From Agrobacterium cavarae (lineage in GTDB: Bacteria > Pseudomonadota > Alphaproteobacteria > Rhizobiales > Rhizobiaceae): a stretch of 64,000 nt of DNA. Shown piece after piece: positions 18,407 through 27,348 of this stretch. A program made the translations under genes and the position numbers. The stretch spans positions 1 to 64,000 of the forward strand of contig NZ_SISF01000022.1 of assembly GCF_004310285.1 (NCBI RefSeq). The letters run 5' to 3'. A model generated the notes under the pieces. That model saw nothing but the letters and a program-made list of their open reading frames with translations, was not told where the DNA came from and did no database searches. Position 1 is the stretch's first letter. Each line of letters begins with the position of its first letter.

Positions 18407-19612
18407 ATGGCTCTGTCGAACAAGCATATTCTGCTCATCATTTCCGGTGGCATTGCCGCCTATAAGAGCCTTGATCTCATCCGCCGGCTGAAAGAGCGCG
18501 GTGCCAAGGTGACGCCGGTGATGACCAGGGGCGCACAGGAGTTCGTCACGCCGCTTGCCGTCGGGGCGCTCTCCGCCACGCATGTTTTCACCGAGCTTTT
18601 CTCACGACAGGACGAGCAAGATGTCGGTCATATTCGGCTGGCACGCGATTGCGATCTCGTGCTGGTGGCACCCGCGACCGCCGATCTTCTGGCGAAGATG
18701 GCAAACGGGATGGCGGACGATCTTGCCTCCACCGTTTTGCTGGCGACCGACCGACCTGTTCTGGTCGCGCCGGCAATGAACCCGAAAATGTGGGAGGCCA
18801 AGGCTACCAAGCGCAACATCGCGACGCTGAAGAGCGACGGTATCGCCTTTATCGGTCCGATGGCAGGCGAGATGGCGGAGAAGGGCGAGGCTGGTGTCGG
18901 TCGGATGGCCGAGGCCCTGCAGATTGCCGAAGCCGTCGAGCACCTGCTGGACGACGCACCGAAGCCGCTGAAGGGCAAGACAGCCATCGTGACTTCCGGT
19001 CCAACGCATGAGCCAATCGATCCCGTGCGATATATCGCCAACCGTTCATCCGGCCAGCAGGGCCACGCCATCGCCGCTGCTCTTGCAAAGCTTGGCGCAG
19101 AGGTGACGCTTGTCTCCGGTCCTGTGACGATCCCCGATCCCGCTGGCGTGACGACCATCCATGTGGAGCGTGCCGAGGAAATGCGCGACGCCGTGCTTGG
19201 CAAGCTGCCGTCCGACATCGCCGTCTTCGTCGCCGCGGTTGCGGATTGGCGCGTCGCGAGTTCTTCGGAGCAAAAAATCAAGAAGCAGCCGGGTGACGCG
19301 CCGCCAGCGCTGCAACTGACCGAGAACCCCGATATTCTCAAAACCGTCGGCCACCACGAAAAGCGCCCTCGCCTCGTCATCGGCTTTGCAGCGGAAACGC
19401 AGAATGTCGAAGACAATGGACGCGCCAAGCTTCAACGCAAGGGCGCCGACATGATCGTTGCTAATGATGTTTCGCCGGAAACCGGCATCATGGGCGGAGC
19501 CCGCAATCAGGTGAAGATCATTTCTGCAAGCGGTGTCGATGCCTGGCTGGACCTGTCCAAGACCGAGGTTGCAGAACGGCTGGCGGCATTGATCGCAGAG
19601 AGATTGACATGA
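18407..19612 (+). CDS. coaBC: Bifunctional CoaBC (phosphopantothenoylcysteine synthetase/decarboxylase)
   Basis: Two steps of coenzyme A synthesis. The 401-residue product has an N-terminal FMN decarboxylase half with LIISGGIAAYKSLDLIRRL. In that half VAPATADLLAKMANGMADDL and the motif PAMNPKMW bear the substrate-clamp Asn. The C-terminal CTP-dependent synthetase half has TSGPTHEPIDPVRYIANRSSG and the lysine-rich IKKQPGDAPPALQLTENPDIL. The ATG at 18407 is preferred over an in-frame TTG six bases earlier. It overlaps the next gene by four bases (ATGA). Confidence 0.95.
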   Translation: MALSNKHILLIISGGIAAYKSLDLIRRLKERGAKVTPVMTRGAQEFVTPLAVGALSATHVFTELFSRQDEQDVGHIRLARDCDLVLVAPATADLLAKMANGMADDLASTVLLATDRPVLVAPAMNPKMWEAKATKRNIATLKSDGIAFIGPMAGEMAEKGEAGVGRMAEALQIAEAVEHLLDDAPKPLKGKTAIVTSGPTHEPIDPVRYIANRSSGQQGHAIAAALAKLGAEVTLVSGPVTIPDPAGVTTIHVERAEEMRDAVLGKLPSDIAVFVAAVADWRVASSSEQKIKKQPGDAPPALQLTENPDILKTVGHHEKRPRLVIGFAAETQNVEDNGRAKLQRKGADMIVANDVSPETGIMGGARNQVKIISASGVDAWLDLSKTEVAERLAALIAERLT

Positions 19613-19968
19613 GCCTCTTCGACCGCAAGACTTTCGACGCGACGCTTGGTGTCTGGCCGGGCGTGAGCTTCGTCGATCAGTGGGATTCGCATGTCGCCAA
19701 GGTCGGCGACAAGGTGTTTGCGGTGCTCGGCGAACGGGACGACTGGCGGCTTGTCGTCAAATGCTCGGAGGAAAGCTTCGAGATATTGACGTCGCTGGAA
19801 GGCATTGCCCAGGCACCCTATTTCGCCAAGCGCAAATGGGTGTCGATCAGCGATCATTCCCCGCTGGAAGGCGAGGAGCTTGAGCACTATCTGCGCCGCT
19901 CCTACGAACTCGTGGCGGCAGGGCTGACAAAGAAACTGCGCGCAGAACTCGGCATCGTGCTGGATTAG
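19609..19968 (+). CDS. MmcQ/YjbR family protein
   Basis: A 119-residue single-domain protein of the YjbR (CyaY-like fold) family. It has the N-terminal WPGVSFVDQWDSHVAKVGDKVFAVL region, a central VVKCSEESFEILT strand, and YFAKRKWVSI followed by a C-terminal helix ELVAAGLTKKL typical of the family. Some relatives are called DNA-binding, but a molecular function is not established from what I can see. It overlaps coaBC by four bases and is probably translated from the same mRNA. Confidence 0.85.
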   Translation: MSLFDRKTFDATLGVWPGVSFVDQWDSHVAKVGDKVFAVLGERDDWRLVVKCSEESFEILTSLEGIAQAPYFAKRKWVSISDHSPLEGEELEHYLRRSYELVAAGLTKKLRAELGIVLD

Positions 19969-20003
19969 GTGAGTCAGGCTCGGCCAACACCTGCTGCGAC
20001 GCC

Positions 20004-20026
20004 ATCCTCGCCCTTGAGGCGAGGAT
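20004..20026. terminator. Strong hairpin between convergent genes
   Basis: Perfect nine-base arms ATCCTCGCC and GGCGAGGAT with a five-base loop, in the gap between the YjbR-type gene and the convergent NTF2-like gene. No long T run follows in either direction. Confidence 0.5.
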
Positions 20027-20054
20027 CCACGGCCAAAAGCAAGGCTCTCAGCCC

Positions 20055-20456
20055 TTAAGCACCGACCTGCGCAATCCAGTCATTGAGATTGTAGTAATTG
20101 GTCACGCGCGCGACCTTGCCATCCTTCAACTCGAAGAAAGCACCAGCTGGCAGAACATAGGTCTGGCCGTTCGCTTCCGGCAGACCTTCATCCGTCGCCA
20201 GGTACTCGCCATTGACGACGAATTCGGCCGACGCGCGCTTGCCGTCTTCGCTGGCCATGATCACCATGTCGGTCAGGTTTTCCTTGTAGCAACGGTTCAT
20301 GTGCTGCATGAACGTCGCGAACACCTGCTTGCCGACCTGCCGCTCGCCCTGATTGATGTCATGCACCACATCGTCGGTCAGGAGAGCAAGAAAGGCATCC
20401 ATATCCTGGCGGTTGAAGGCATCGTAGTAGGCGCGGATGGTTTCAATGGCGGACAT
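20055..20456 (-). CDS. NTF2-like (SnoaL/ketosteroid isomerase-like) protein
   Basis: A 133-residue alpha+beta-barrel protein of the NTF2-like superfamily. Recognisable blocks are IRAYYDAFNRQDMDAFLALLTDDVVHDINQ at the N-terminus and GAFFELKDGKVARVTNYYNLNDW at the C-terminus. Members are isomerases, hydrolases or binding proteins, and the substrate cannot be assigned here. The start MSAIETIRAYYD follows GAGGGAGA on the minus strand. A longer upstream frame crosses into the promoter region shared with the divergent acetyltransferase and is rejected. Confidence 0.82.
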   Translation of the reverse strand: MSAIETIRAYYDAFNRQDMDAFLALLTDDVVHDINQGERQVGKQVFATFMQHMNRCYKENLTDMVIMASEDGKRASAEFVVNGEYLATDEGLPEANGQTYVLPAGAFFELKDGKVARVTNYYNLNDWIAQVGA

Positions 20457-20529
20457 GATCGGTCTCCCTCGAGGCTTGCACAGCATTTCCACGACGGTAT
20501 AACCAAGGAAAATGCAGGTGAACATGCCC

Positions 20530-21126
20530 ATGACCGTCGAAATCCGTTCCCTTTCCGGCATTGATGCCGCACCTTTCTTCGATGATCTGTCTCGGTTGCG
20601 CATCACCATCTTTCGCGCCTTCCCCTATCTTTACGACGGATCATTCGATTACGAGCACACCTATCTTTCGACCTATGCGAAGGCTGAGGGCGCGGTGTTC
20701 GTGCTCGCGATGGATGGCGAAAAGATCGTCGGCATGTCGACGGGCATGCCGATGATTGCGGAAACGGATGAGGTGAAGGCACCTTTCCTGGCTGCCGGTC
20801 ATGACCTCGAGAAAATCTTCTACTTTGGCGAAAGCGTGCTCATGCCCGAATACCGCGGCCATGGCGTGGGAGTGCGTTTCTTCGAGGAGCGCGAAGCGCA
20901 TGCAAAGCGCCTCGGAGGTTTCGAGTGGTGCACCTTCTGCGCCGTCGAGCGTCCGACTGACCACCCCCGACGTCCCGCCGATTATGTGCCGTTGAACGAC
21001 TTCTGGGCAAAGCGTGGTTACGCCCATCACCCGGAGCTTTGCACCGCCTTCACATGGCGGGACCTAGATGAAGATGCAGAGAGCCCGAAGCCTCTCTCCT
21101 TCTGGATGAAGAGGATTGCCGCATGA
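20530..21126 (+). CDS. GNAT-family N-acetyltransferase
   Basis: A 198-residue protein with the GNAT fold. The acetyl-CoA loop is ESVLMPEYRGHGVGVRFFEEREAHA, matching motif A (R/Q-x-x-G-x-G/A), and motif B is WCTFCAVERP. Substrate is unknown. Three in-frame ATGs are close together (20512, 20524, 20530). The third has the best spacing from CAGGTG, so it is chosen with modest certainty. It overlaps the next gene by four bases (ATGA), which suggests a functional link with the amidase. Confidence 0.85.
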   Translation: MTVEIRSLSGIDAAPFFDDLSRLRITIFRAFPYLYDGSFDYEHTYLSTYAKAEGAVFVLAMDGEKIVGMSTGMPMIAETDEVKAPFLAAGHDLEKIFYFGESVLMPEYRGHGVGVRFFEEREAHAKRLGGFEWCTFCAVERPTDHPRRPADYVPLNDFWAKRGYAHHPELCTAFTWRDLDEDAESPKPLSFWMKRIAA

Positions 21127-21992
21127 CCCGGCTTGCCGCCTGCCAATATGCAATCGAGCTGATCGAGACCTGGGAGGACTATGCCAAGCATCTTGCTGCG
21201 ATCGTAGCCGAGGCGAAGGCAAAGGGCGCGGAACTGCTTCTGCTGCCGGAATATTCCGCCATGGCGCTGACCGGGCAATTGCCGAAAGATGTGCGCTCCG
21301 ATCTGCACGGCTCGATCGAGGCGATGCAAAGCCTGATCCCCTCCTGGGTGGAGCTCTGCGAAGAACTGGCGCGGGAACATCAGATCCTGTTCCAGCCCGG
21401 CAGCGCGCCGGTCAAAGATGCCGATGGCAAGTTTCGTAACCGCGCCTGGCTGTTTGGTCCCGAAGGGCTGATCGGCTATCAGGATAAGCAGATCATGACG
21501 CGTTTCGAGCGCGAGCAATGGTTTATCGATGCGGGTGTGGACGGTCTGAAAGCCTTCGACACCCCTATCGGAAAGCTCGGCATTTTGATCTGCTACGACA
21601 ACGAATTCCCGATGCTGGGCCGCAGGCTGGCGGAGATGGGCGTGGAACTGGTGCTGGCGCCGAGCTGCACGGACACGCTGGCTGGCTCCTACCGGGTGCG
21701 GATTGGCGCACAGGCGCGCGCCCTGGAAAATCAGTTTGCCGTGCTCTCCTCCCCAACGGCCGGGGACGCGCCATGGTCGCCGGCGGTCGATGAAAATCGT
21801 GGACGTGCCGCCCTTTACGTTCCCTCCGACTACGGCATGCCGGCCAATGGCATCGTGGCGGAAAGCGATAGCGATGCGGTGAGCGAGAGCACGCTTCTGA
21901 TCGTCGATATCGATCTTGCCGATGTGGCGCGTCTGCGCACGCAAGGGCAGGTCGCGACGCGGCGGGACTGGAGCGAGCAGTTCCCCGGCTGA
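21123..21992 (+). CDS. Carbon-nitrogen hydrolase (nitrilase superfamily amidase)
   Basis: A 289-residue hydrolase with the catalytic Glu-Lys-Cys triad visible in LLPEYSAM, YQDKQIMTRFE and LICYDNEFP. The ERE insert after the Lys and the C-terminal STLLIVDIDL strand fit the superfamily. It is nearest to aliphatic amidase or N-carbamoyl/omega-amidase branches; the substrate is not decidable. It is translationally coupled to the upstream acetyltransferase, a pairing seen for enzymes acting on small amines or amino acids. Confidence 0.87.
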   Translation: MTRLAACQYAIELIETWEDYAKHLAAIVAEAKAKGAELLLLPEYSAMALTGQLPKDVRSDLHGSIEAMQSLIPSWVELCEELAREHQILFQPGSAPVKDADGKFRNRAWLFGPEGLIGYQDKQIMTRFEREQWFIDAGVDGLKAFDTPIGKLGILICYDNEFPMLGRRLAEMGVELVLAPSCTDTLAGSYRVRIGAQARALENQFAVLSSPTAGDAPWSPAVDENRGRAALYVPSDYGMPANGIVAESDSDAVSESTLLIVDIDLADVARLRTQGQVATRRDWSEQFPG

Positions 21993-22066
21993 AAAGCCGA
22001 TTTCGCCGCCGTTTGCCGCCATAGAACAGCTTCCATTTGCCCGCGAAACCCTCTATAGCGCGGGGC

Positions 22067-23893
22067 ATGAGCACCAATTCGACCCGTACGCCCCTCGACC
22101 ATATCCGCAACTTCTCCATCGTCGCCCATATCGACCATGGCAAATCCACCCTTGCCGACCGGTTGATCCAGTCGACGGGCGGTCTTGCCGAACGCGATAT
22201 GTCCGAGCAGGTGCTGGACAATATGGATATCGAGCGTGAGCGCGGCATCACCATCAAGGCTCAGACCGTGCGCCTGCATTACAAGGCGAATAACGGCGAA
22301 ATCTACGTGCTGAACCTCATCGACACGCCCGGCCATGTCGACTTCGCCTATGAAGTATCGCGGTCGCTATCGGCCTGCGAAGGCTCGCTTCTGGTGGTGG
22401 ATGCCTCGCAGGGTGTGGAAGCGCAGACGCTTGCCAACGTCTATCAGGCGATCGACAACAATCACGAGATCGTCACGGTGCTCAACAAGATCGACCTGCC
22501 TGCTGCAGAGCCGGATCGCATCAAGGAGCAGATCGAGGAAGTCATCGGCATCGATGCCTCCGAAGCCGTGATGATTTCGGCCAAGACCGGTCTTGGCATT
22601 CCCGACGTTCTGGAAGCCATTGTCCACAAGCTGCCAGCGCCCAAGAGCGAAGCTGGTGAAAAGGGCGCGCTTAAGGCGCTGCTCGTCGATAGCTGGTACG
22701 ACACCTATCTCGGCGTCATGGTTCTGGTGCGCATCATCGATGGCGTGCTGACCAAGGGCCAGCAGATCCGCATGATGGGCTCTGGCGCCAAGTACACGAT
22801 CGAGCGCGTCGGCGTTCTGACGCCGAAGATGCTTACCGTGGACAGCCTTGGACCTGGCGAAATCGGCTTCATCACCGCCTCGATCAAGGAAGTGGCCGAC
22901 ACGCGCGTCGGTGACACGATTACCGATGACAAGCGCCCGACGGAAAAGGCCCTGCCCGGTTTCAAGCCGGCCCAGCCGGTGGTGTTCTGCGGTCTCTTCC
23001 CGGTCGATGCGGCAGACTTCGAAGATCTGCGCGCCGCCGTCGGCAAGCTTCGCCTGAATGACGCGTCCTTCTCCTTCGAAATGGAAAGCTCCGCAGCCCT
23101 CGGCTTCGGCTTCCGTTGTGGCTTCCTTGGCCTTCTGCATCTGGAAATCATCCAGGAGCGTCTGGAGCGCGAGTTCAATCTCGACCTCGTCGCCACTGCC
23201 CCTTCGGTCGTCTACGAAATGACCCTGACGGATGGCACCGAGAAGGAACTTCACAACCCGGCGGACATGCCGGATGTGGTGAAGATCAAAGATATTCGCG
23301 AGCCCTGGATCAAGGCGACGATCATGACGCCGGATGAATATCTCGGTGGCATTTTGAAGCTTTGCCAGGACCGTCGCGGCATCCAGACGGAGCTGACCTA
23401 TGTCGGCAACCGCGCCATGATCACCTATGAGCTGCCGCTCAACGAAGTGGTGTTCGACTTTTACGACCGCCTGAAGTCGATCTCAAAGGGCTATGCCTCC
23501 TTCGACTACAACATCATCGATTACCGCGAGGGCGATCTCGTAAAGATGTCGATCCTCGTCAATGGCGATCCGGTCGATGCGCTTTCCATGCTGGTTCACC
23601 GCTCGGCAGCGGACCGTCGCGGGCGCGGCATGTGCGAAAAGCTGAAGGAACTCATTCCGCCGCACATGTTCCAGATCCCGATCCAGGCCGCCATCGGCGG
23701 CAAGGTCATCGCGCGTGAGACCGTTCGCGCGCTGCGGAAGGACGTGACGGCCAAGTGCTACGGCGGCGACGCCACCCGCAAGCGCAAGCTGCTGGACAAG
23801 CAGAAGGAAGGCAAGAAGCGCATGCGTCAGTTCGGCAAGGTGGAAATTCCTCAGGAAGCCTTCATTGCCGCGCTGAAGATGAACGACGAATAG
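22067..23893 (+). CDS. lepA: Elongation factor 4 (LepA)
   Basis: Ribosome-associated GTPase that can back-translocate or rescue stalled ribosomes. The 608-residue product has P loop [20 protein letters not shown] (switch I), [12 protein letters not shown] (switch II) and NKIDLP. The C-terminal LepA-specific domain ends [21 protein letters not shown], which separates it from EF-G. The chosen ATG ([15 protein letters not shown]) follows GGGG; an upstream in-frame start adds ten residues. A strong terminator follows. Confidence 0.97.
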   Translation: MSTNSTRTPLDHIRNFSIVAHIDHGKSTLADRLIQSTGGLAERDMSEQVLDNMDIERERGITIKAQTVRLHYKANNGEIYVLNLIDTPGHVDFAYEVSRSLSACEGSLLVVDASQGVEAQTLANVYQAIDNNHEIVTVLNKIDLPAAEPDRIKEQIEEVIGIDASEAVMISAKTGLGIPDVLEAIVHKLPAPKSEAGEKGALKALLVDSWYDTYLGVMVLVRIIDGVLTKGQQIRMMGSGAKYTIERVGVLTPKMLTVDSLGPGEIGFITASIKEVADTRVGDTITDDKRPTEKALPGFKPAQPVVFCGLFPVDAADFEDLRAAVGKLRLNDASFSFEMESSAALGFGFRCGFLGLLHLEIIQERLEREFNLDLVATAPSVVYEMTLTDGTEKELHNPADMPDVVKIKDIREPWIKATIMTPDEYLGGILKLCQDRRGIQTELTYVGNRAMITYELPLNEVVFDFYDRLKSISKGYASFDYNIIDYREGDLVKMSILVNGDPVDALSMLVHRSAADRRGRGMCEKLKELIPPHMFQIPIQAAIGGKVIARETVRALRKDVTAKCYGGDATRKRKLLDKQKEGKKRMRQFGKVEIPQEAFIAALKMNDE

Positions 23894-23915
23894 CGCGTCA
23901 TCGTTTCTGTTTCAA

Positions 23916-23944
23916 AAATCCCGGCCTACAGCCGGGATTTTTTC
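23916..23944 (+). terminator. Rho-independent terminator of lepA
   Basis: Ten-base perfect stem AAATCCCGGC/GCCGGGATTT with a five-base loop followed by T residues, 22 bases after the lepA stop and just before a convergent gene. Confidence 0.85.
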
Positions 23945-23957
23945 GTTTCATCGATCG

Positions 23958-24848
23958 CTATAGATCTGGAAACATCAGCGAACGGTGGGCCGCAGCGCCA
24001 GCCATGGCTCCGTCTCCCACGGCAAGTGCGACCGAACCGGCTGGGCGAGCGATGTCGCCGCAGGCAAAGACACCGCGCGTCGTTGTCTGCTTCATCGCAT
24101 CGGTGCGGATGGTCGTGCCCATCGGCGTTTCCTCCAAAGAGCAACCCAATGGCTCAATCCAGGATGCGGATATCCGGAGCGTCGGTTGAGTGAAAAGCCC
24201 GTCCATTGCAAGCCTTCGTCCGTCGGTGAGAACAACATCCGCCGTACCCGCGATCCCCTGAATTGAACCCTCTTCCACGTCTGTGCCGCGCGCGGCCAGG
24301 TGGGCGCGCTGCTCCTGGTCCGGCACGAAGGCGCCATTGGTGAAGAGGGTCGTCGTTCCCCAATCGGGCAGCATCAATCCATGATGAATGGCGAGCGCGG
24401 ACGCGGCAATCACGCCGATCCGACCCTGGTTCAGCTCATAACCATGGCAATAGGGGCAATGAAATACGCTCTGCCCCCAGCGTTCATGCAAACCCGGTAT
24501 TGGTGGCAAATCATCCGTGACACCTGCGGCGATGACGAGCCTTCGACCCGTTTTCCGCTCTCCTCCGTCAATCTCGACCTCGAAGGCATCGAAGGCGCCG
24601 CTGACATTTCCTGCAAGACCATCGATCCAGTCGATCGTCTCATAGGCCTCAATCTGGCGACGGGCCTCGGCAACGATCTCGCCTGGCGCTTTTCCATCCT
24701 GACCGAGAAAGCCATGCGAGTGGCTGGTAAAGCGGTTGCGGCGATTGCCCGCATCGACGACGAGAACGCGTCGGCGGGCGCGCCCAAGCTGGAGCGCTGC
24801 GGAAAGGCCCGCATAACTTCCTCCGATAATGATGACATCATAGGTCAT
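23958..24848 (-). CDS. FAD-dependent pyridine nucleotide-disulfide oxidoreductase (thioredoxin reductase/dithiol oxidase-like)
   Basis: A 296-residue flavoprotein. Its N-terminal FAD loop is VIIIGGSYAGLSAALQL, it has a redox pair C131-P-Y-C134 in HCPYCHGYE, and its C-terminal FAD motif is GVFACGDIA. The region where thioredoxin reductase carries a GxGxxA NADPH loop reads GVIAASALAIHHG, lacking the usual glycines. The CPYCHGYE pattern recalls small-molecule dithiol oxidases (GliT/HlmI type) as well as reductase-like relatives, so the electron acceptor is open. It is divergent from an Rrf2 regulator and sits behind a palindromic operator, suggesting thiol-stress control. Confidence 0.86.
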   Translation of the reverse strand: MTYDVIIIGGSYAGLSAALQLGRARRRVLVVDAGNRRNRFTSHSHGFLGQDGKAPGEIVAEARRQIEAYETIDWIDGLAGNVSGAFDAFEVEIDGGERKTGRRLVIAAGVTDDLPPIPGLHERWGQSVFHCPYCHGYELNQGRIGVIAASALAIHHGLMLPDWGTTTLFTNGAFVPDQEQRAHLAARGTDVEEGSIQGIAGTADVVLTDGRRLAMDGLFTQPTLRISASWIEPLGCSLEETPMGTTIRTDAMKQTTTRGVFACGDIARPAGSVALAVGDGAMAGAAAHRSLMFPDL

Positions 24849-24876
24849 GGCATGGACTCCCTCTCAAAACCAGTTT

Positions 24877-24895
24877 CGTAACTTATATTGTTACG
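24877..24895. promoter_or_regulatory. Palindromic operator 1 (CGTAAC-N7-GTTACG)
   Basis: Perfect six-base arms around TTATATT, 28 bases upstream of the flavoprotein start. An almost identical site follows 40 bases away, nearer the Rrf2 gene. The most likely binder is the adjacent Rrf2 regulator. Confidence 0.65.
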
Positions 24896-24917
24896 TGAAA
24901 TTGTAAGTCAATGTCAT

Positions 24918-24934
24918 GTAACTCTGATTGTTAC
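24918..24934. promoter_or_regulatory. Palindromic operator 2 (GTAAC-N7-GTTAC)
   Basis: Five-base arms around TCTGATT, 38 bases before the Rrf2 gene start. It has the same half-sites and spacing as operator 1, with centre-to-centre distance 40 bases (about four helical turns). Confidence 0.65.
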
Positions 24935-24972
24935 GTTTCTATCGTCGTGGTACGGTTTGGGATGGAGATCCG

Positions 24973-25431
24973 ATGAGACAAGACACCCGCCTGTCCAGAG
25001 TGCTGCATGTGCTGATCCACATGGAAAAGCATGAGAAACCAGCGACATCCGACGCAATCGCTGCCATGTTGCAGACCAACCCGGTGGTTGTCCGGCGCAC
25101 CATGGCGGGCCTGCGCGACGCTGGCTATGTCACGTCAGAAAAAGGCCATGGCGGCGGCTGGGTTCTGGCGCGACCGCTCGCGGAGATCACGCTTCTCGAT
25201 ATCCACAAGGCGCTCGGAAATCCCGATATGTTTTCGATCGGCCTTTCGGGGGACAATCCGGCCTGCGTCATAGAACAGTCGGTCAACGTCGCGTTGGCGG
25301 ATGCCATGACAGAAGCGCAAGCGCTCCTGTTTGCCCGTTTCGGCAAGATCACGCTTGCCGATCTCGCCCGTGAATCCTTCAACCGATGGGCTCAGTCGGG
25401 TCACAAGCCGTCGGCGATGGAGGGCTTTTAA
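24973..25431 (+). CDS. Rrf2-family transcriptional regulator
   Basis: A 152-residue winged-helix regulator. The helix-turn-helix is at about residues 24-50 (TSDAIAAMLQTNPVVVRRTMAGLRDAG), with the wing at KGHGGGWVLARP and a dimerisation helix near the C-terminus. It has a single cysteine, in NPACVIEQ, at the place where Fe-S members (IscR/NsrR) have a three-cysteine cluster. An iron-sulfur cluster within one monomer is therefore unlikely, and a one-thiol redox switch (as in HypR/YwnA-like members) is plausible. It follows GGAGA and is divergent from the flavoprotein, the probable target. Confidence 0.92.
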   Translation: MRQDTRLSRVLHVLIHMEKHEKPATSDAIAAMLQTNPVVVRRTMAGLRDAGYVTSEKGHGGGWVLARPLAEITLLDIHKALGNPDMFSIGLSGDNPACVIEQSVNVALADAMTEAQALLFARFGKITLADLARESFNRWAQSGHKPSAMEGF

Positions 25432-25439
25432 CAAAGAAA

Positions 25440-25465
25440 AGCCGCCTGCCTTTCGGCAAGCGGCT
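25440..25465 (-). terminator. Terminator of the small membrane protein gene
   Basis: AGCCGC/GCGGCT with an inner TGCC/GGCA stem. On the minus strand it is followed by TTTTCTTT, so it mainly serves the minus-strand gene. It may also stop Rrf2 transcription. Confidence 0.65.
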
Positions 25466-25488
25466 CTCTCAAGTTACGTCAGTGGCGA

Positions 25489-25818
25489 TTACTGCTGTGT
25501 CGACGTGCCGTTGGTGTTCGGCGAAGCCGGAGCAGCGCCATTCACTGGCGGTGTAGCCGGAGCCGTTGGCGTCATCGGTGCCGGGGCCGGAGCCTGATCG
25601 CTGACAGCTGGCGGCGTCGTGGACGACGTCGTGGTCGGGTCGGTCGTGGACGGGCTGCTCATCTGCATCCAGATGAAACCGCCGACGAGCAGAACGACGA
25701 TGATGGCTGCCCATGGTGCCCAGCCAGCGGACTTGCGGTGGGTTTCGGGCGTTGTGCGCAGTTCAGGGCGGTCCGGACGAAGGTTCGGGTCGCGGGGCAG
25801 ATTTGGGTCAAAAGTCAT
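25489..25818 (-). CDS. Single-pass membrane protein with Pro/Thr/Ala-rich tail
   Basis: A 109-residue protein of unknown function. It has a polar, proline-rich N-terminus (PNLPRDPNLRPDRPELR), one transmembrane helix (WAAIIVVLLVGGFIWMQM, about residues 35-52) and a low-complexity C-terminal tail rich in Pro, Thr, Ala and Ser. The tail presumably lies in the periplasm. The ATG follows GGAGAAAAC; a longer in-frame start lacks a ribosome site. No enzymatic motif is visible. Confidence 0.7.
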   Translation of the reverse strand: MTFDPNLPRDPNLRPDRPELRTTPETHRKSAGWAPWAAIIVVLLVGGFIWMQMSSPSTTDPTTTSSTTPPAVSDQAPAPAPMTPTAPATPPVNGAAPASPNTNGTSTQQ

Positions 25819-25895
25819 GGTGTTTTCTCCTCTTCCAATGCGAAGAAAATGCACGTATGCGTGAATGGTTCCTAAAATGCCAAAAAACGTAACAG

Positions 25896-27308
25896 TCAGC
25901 GCCTCGCCAGCTTGATAGCTCTCTCGAGAATATCAGCGAATTGCGGGTGATCGCACTGCGACACGTTAAAGCGCATGAAGCTTGAGGCCGTGTCCGACTG
26001 GCTGAACACATTGCCGGGTGCAAGAACCATATTCTCGGCAAGCGCGTGGCGCGCTAAGTCGGCAGCATCGCCCCCTAAAGGAAGCCGGCACCAGAGGAAT
26101 AGGCCCGCCTGCGGCTCTATCCATGGCTCGATGCCTAGCTGCCGCAATGTCGGGATCAGGCTCGCTCTTGCTTTTGAAAGCCTCGCCTTCAACGCTTCCA
26201 TATGCCGCCGGTAGCTTCCGTCTTTCAGGACTTCCAGCACCAGAGCCTCGGACATCTGGCTTCCGGTGAAATTGGAGGCGATCTTCATGTCGACCAGCGG
26301 GTCCAGCCATTCCTTACGGGTGACGATGTAGCCGCATCGGGCCGAGGCCGAGAGAGCCTTTGAGAAGCTTCCGATCTGGATGACACGGTTGAGCGCATCG
26401 AAGGCGGCAAGCCTTGGCGCTTTGCTGATCTCGAAATCGGCAAAAATATCGTCTTCGATAATCGTGAGGCCCGCACGCTCCGACAGCATCAATAGACGAT
26501 GGGCGTTGACGGGAGAGAGAACGGCGCCGGTCGGGTTGTGGATCGCCGAATTGGTGATGTAGAGCCTTGGACGATGCTCTTCCAATGCCTGCTCGAAAAG
26601 CGCGACATCCGGCCCGTCTGCCGTGTAGGGCACCCCGATCACCTTGACCCGGTGGGCGCGCAGCAAGGCATGGAAATTAAAGTAGCACGGATCGTCGACC
26701 AACACCGCCTGCCCGGGCTCCAACAGAAAGCGGCAGATCATGTCGATCGCCTGCGTTCCGGAATCCACCAGCAGGATTTGATCGGCCCTGACCACCAGAC
26801 CGGATTCGGCCATTCGCCGCGCCAGAAGCTGGCGCAGCGGCAGCAGCCCGAGCGGCGTCCCGTAATCCGTCAGAACGTCGGCATTGGCGCGCGAGAGCGT
26901 GCGGAGCGCCTTGCGCAACGCCTCTTGCGGCATCCATGAGGGCGGCAGCCACCCGCAGCCGGGCATGGCAAAACCCTGTCCGCCTTCCAGTGCCAGTCGG
27001 GATACCCAGAAGGGATCGACCTGTCTGTCGAGCTTCGGCCCGATCTCCGCAAGCGAAAGCGGCGCCAGCTGACTGGCCACATAGAAGCCGGATCCCGGAC
27101 GTGAGCGGATTGCCCCCTCGGCCACCAGCCTCTCATAGGCTTCCACCACGGTGGAAGTGGAGACAGTCAGCGCTTTTGCCAGCGCTCTGACGGAGGGAAG
27201 TTTCGCGCCCGGCGTCAATAGGCGCGCGGCGATGCGACGACGGATTTCGCCCATCACCGCATCGATGCGGGGCGATGCACTCTCCACTCGCCTTGGCGCC
27301 AGATCCAT
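25896..27308 (-). CDS. MocR-type GntR regulator with aminotransferase domain
   Basis: A 470-residue fusion. The N-terminal GntR winged helix covers residues about 15-80 (KLPSVRALAKALTVSTSTVVEAYERL) and is followed by a fold-type I aminotransferase domain binding PLP. The PLP lysine is in IGSFSKALSASARCGY, with upstream DPCYFNF and NPTGAVLSP. MocR proteins sense PLP or amino-compound ligands and regulate neighbours. Here the divergent neighbour is an EamA exporter, with a perfect palindrome between them. The ligand is not known. Confidence 0.93.
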   Translation of the reverse strand: MDLAPRRVESASPRIDAVMGEIRRRIAARLLTPGAKLPSVRALAKALTVSTSTVVEAYERLVAEGAIRSRPGSGFYVASQLAPLSLAEIGPKLDRQVDPFWVSRLALEGGQGFAMPGCGWLPPSWMPQEALRKALRTLSRANADVLTDYGTPLGLLPLRQLLARRMAESGLVVRADQILLVDSGTQAIDMICRFLLEPGQAVLVDDPCYFNFHALLRAHRVKVIGVPYTADGPDVALFEQALEEHRPRLYITNSAIHNPTGAVLSPVNAHRLLMLSERAGLTIIEDDIFADFEISKAPRLAAFDALNRVIQIGSFSKALSASARCGYIVTRKEWLDPLVDMKIASNFTGSQMSEALVLEVLKDGSYRRHMEALKARLSKARASLIPTLRQLGIEPWIEPQAGLFLWCRLPLGGDAADLARHALAENMVLAPGNVFSQSDTASSFMRFNVSQCDHPQFADILERAIKLARR

Positions 27309-27330
27309 CTGTCCCGCTCACCCCACCATA

Positions 27331-27348
27331 ACAGTTTTGCCAAACTGT
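27331..27348. promoter_or_regulatory. Palindromic operator between MocR and EamA genes
   Basis: ACAGTTT-TGCC-AAACTGT, perfect seven-base arms, 22 bases upstream of the MocR start. A further half-site ACTGTTT lies at 27354-27360, giving three similarly spaced half-sites of the sort recognised by MocR-type dimers. Confidence 0.6.
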
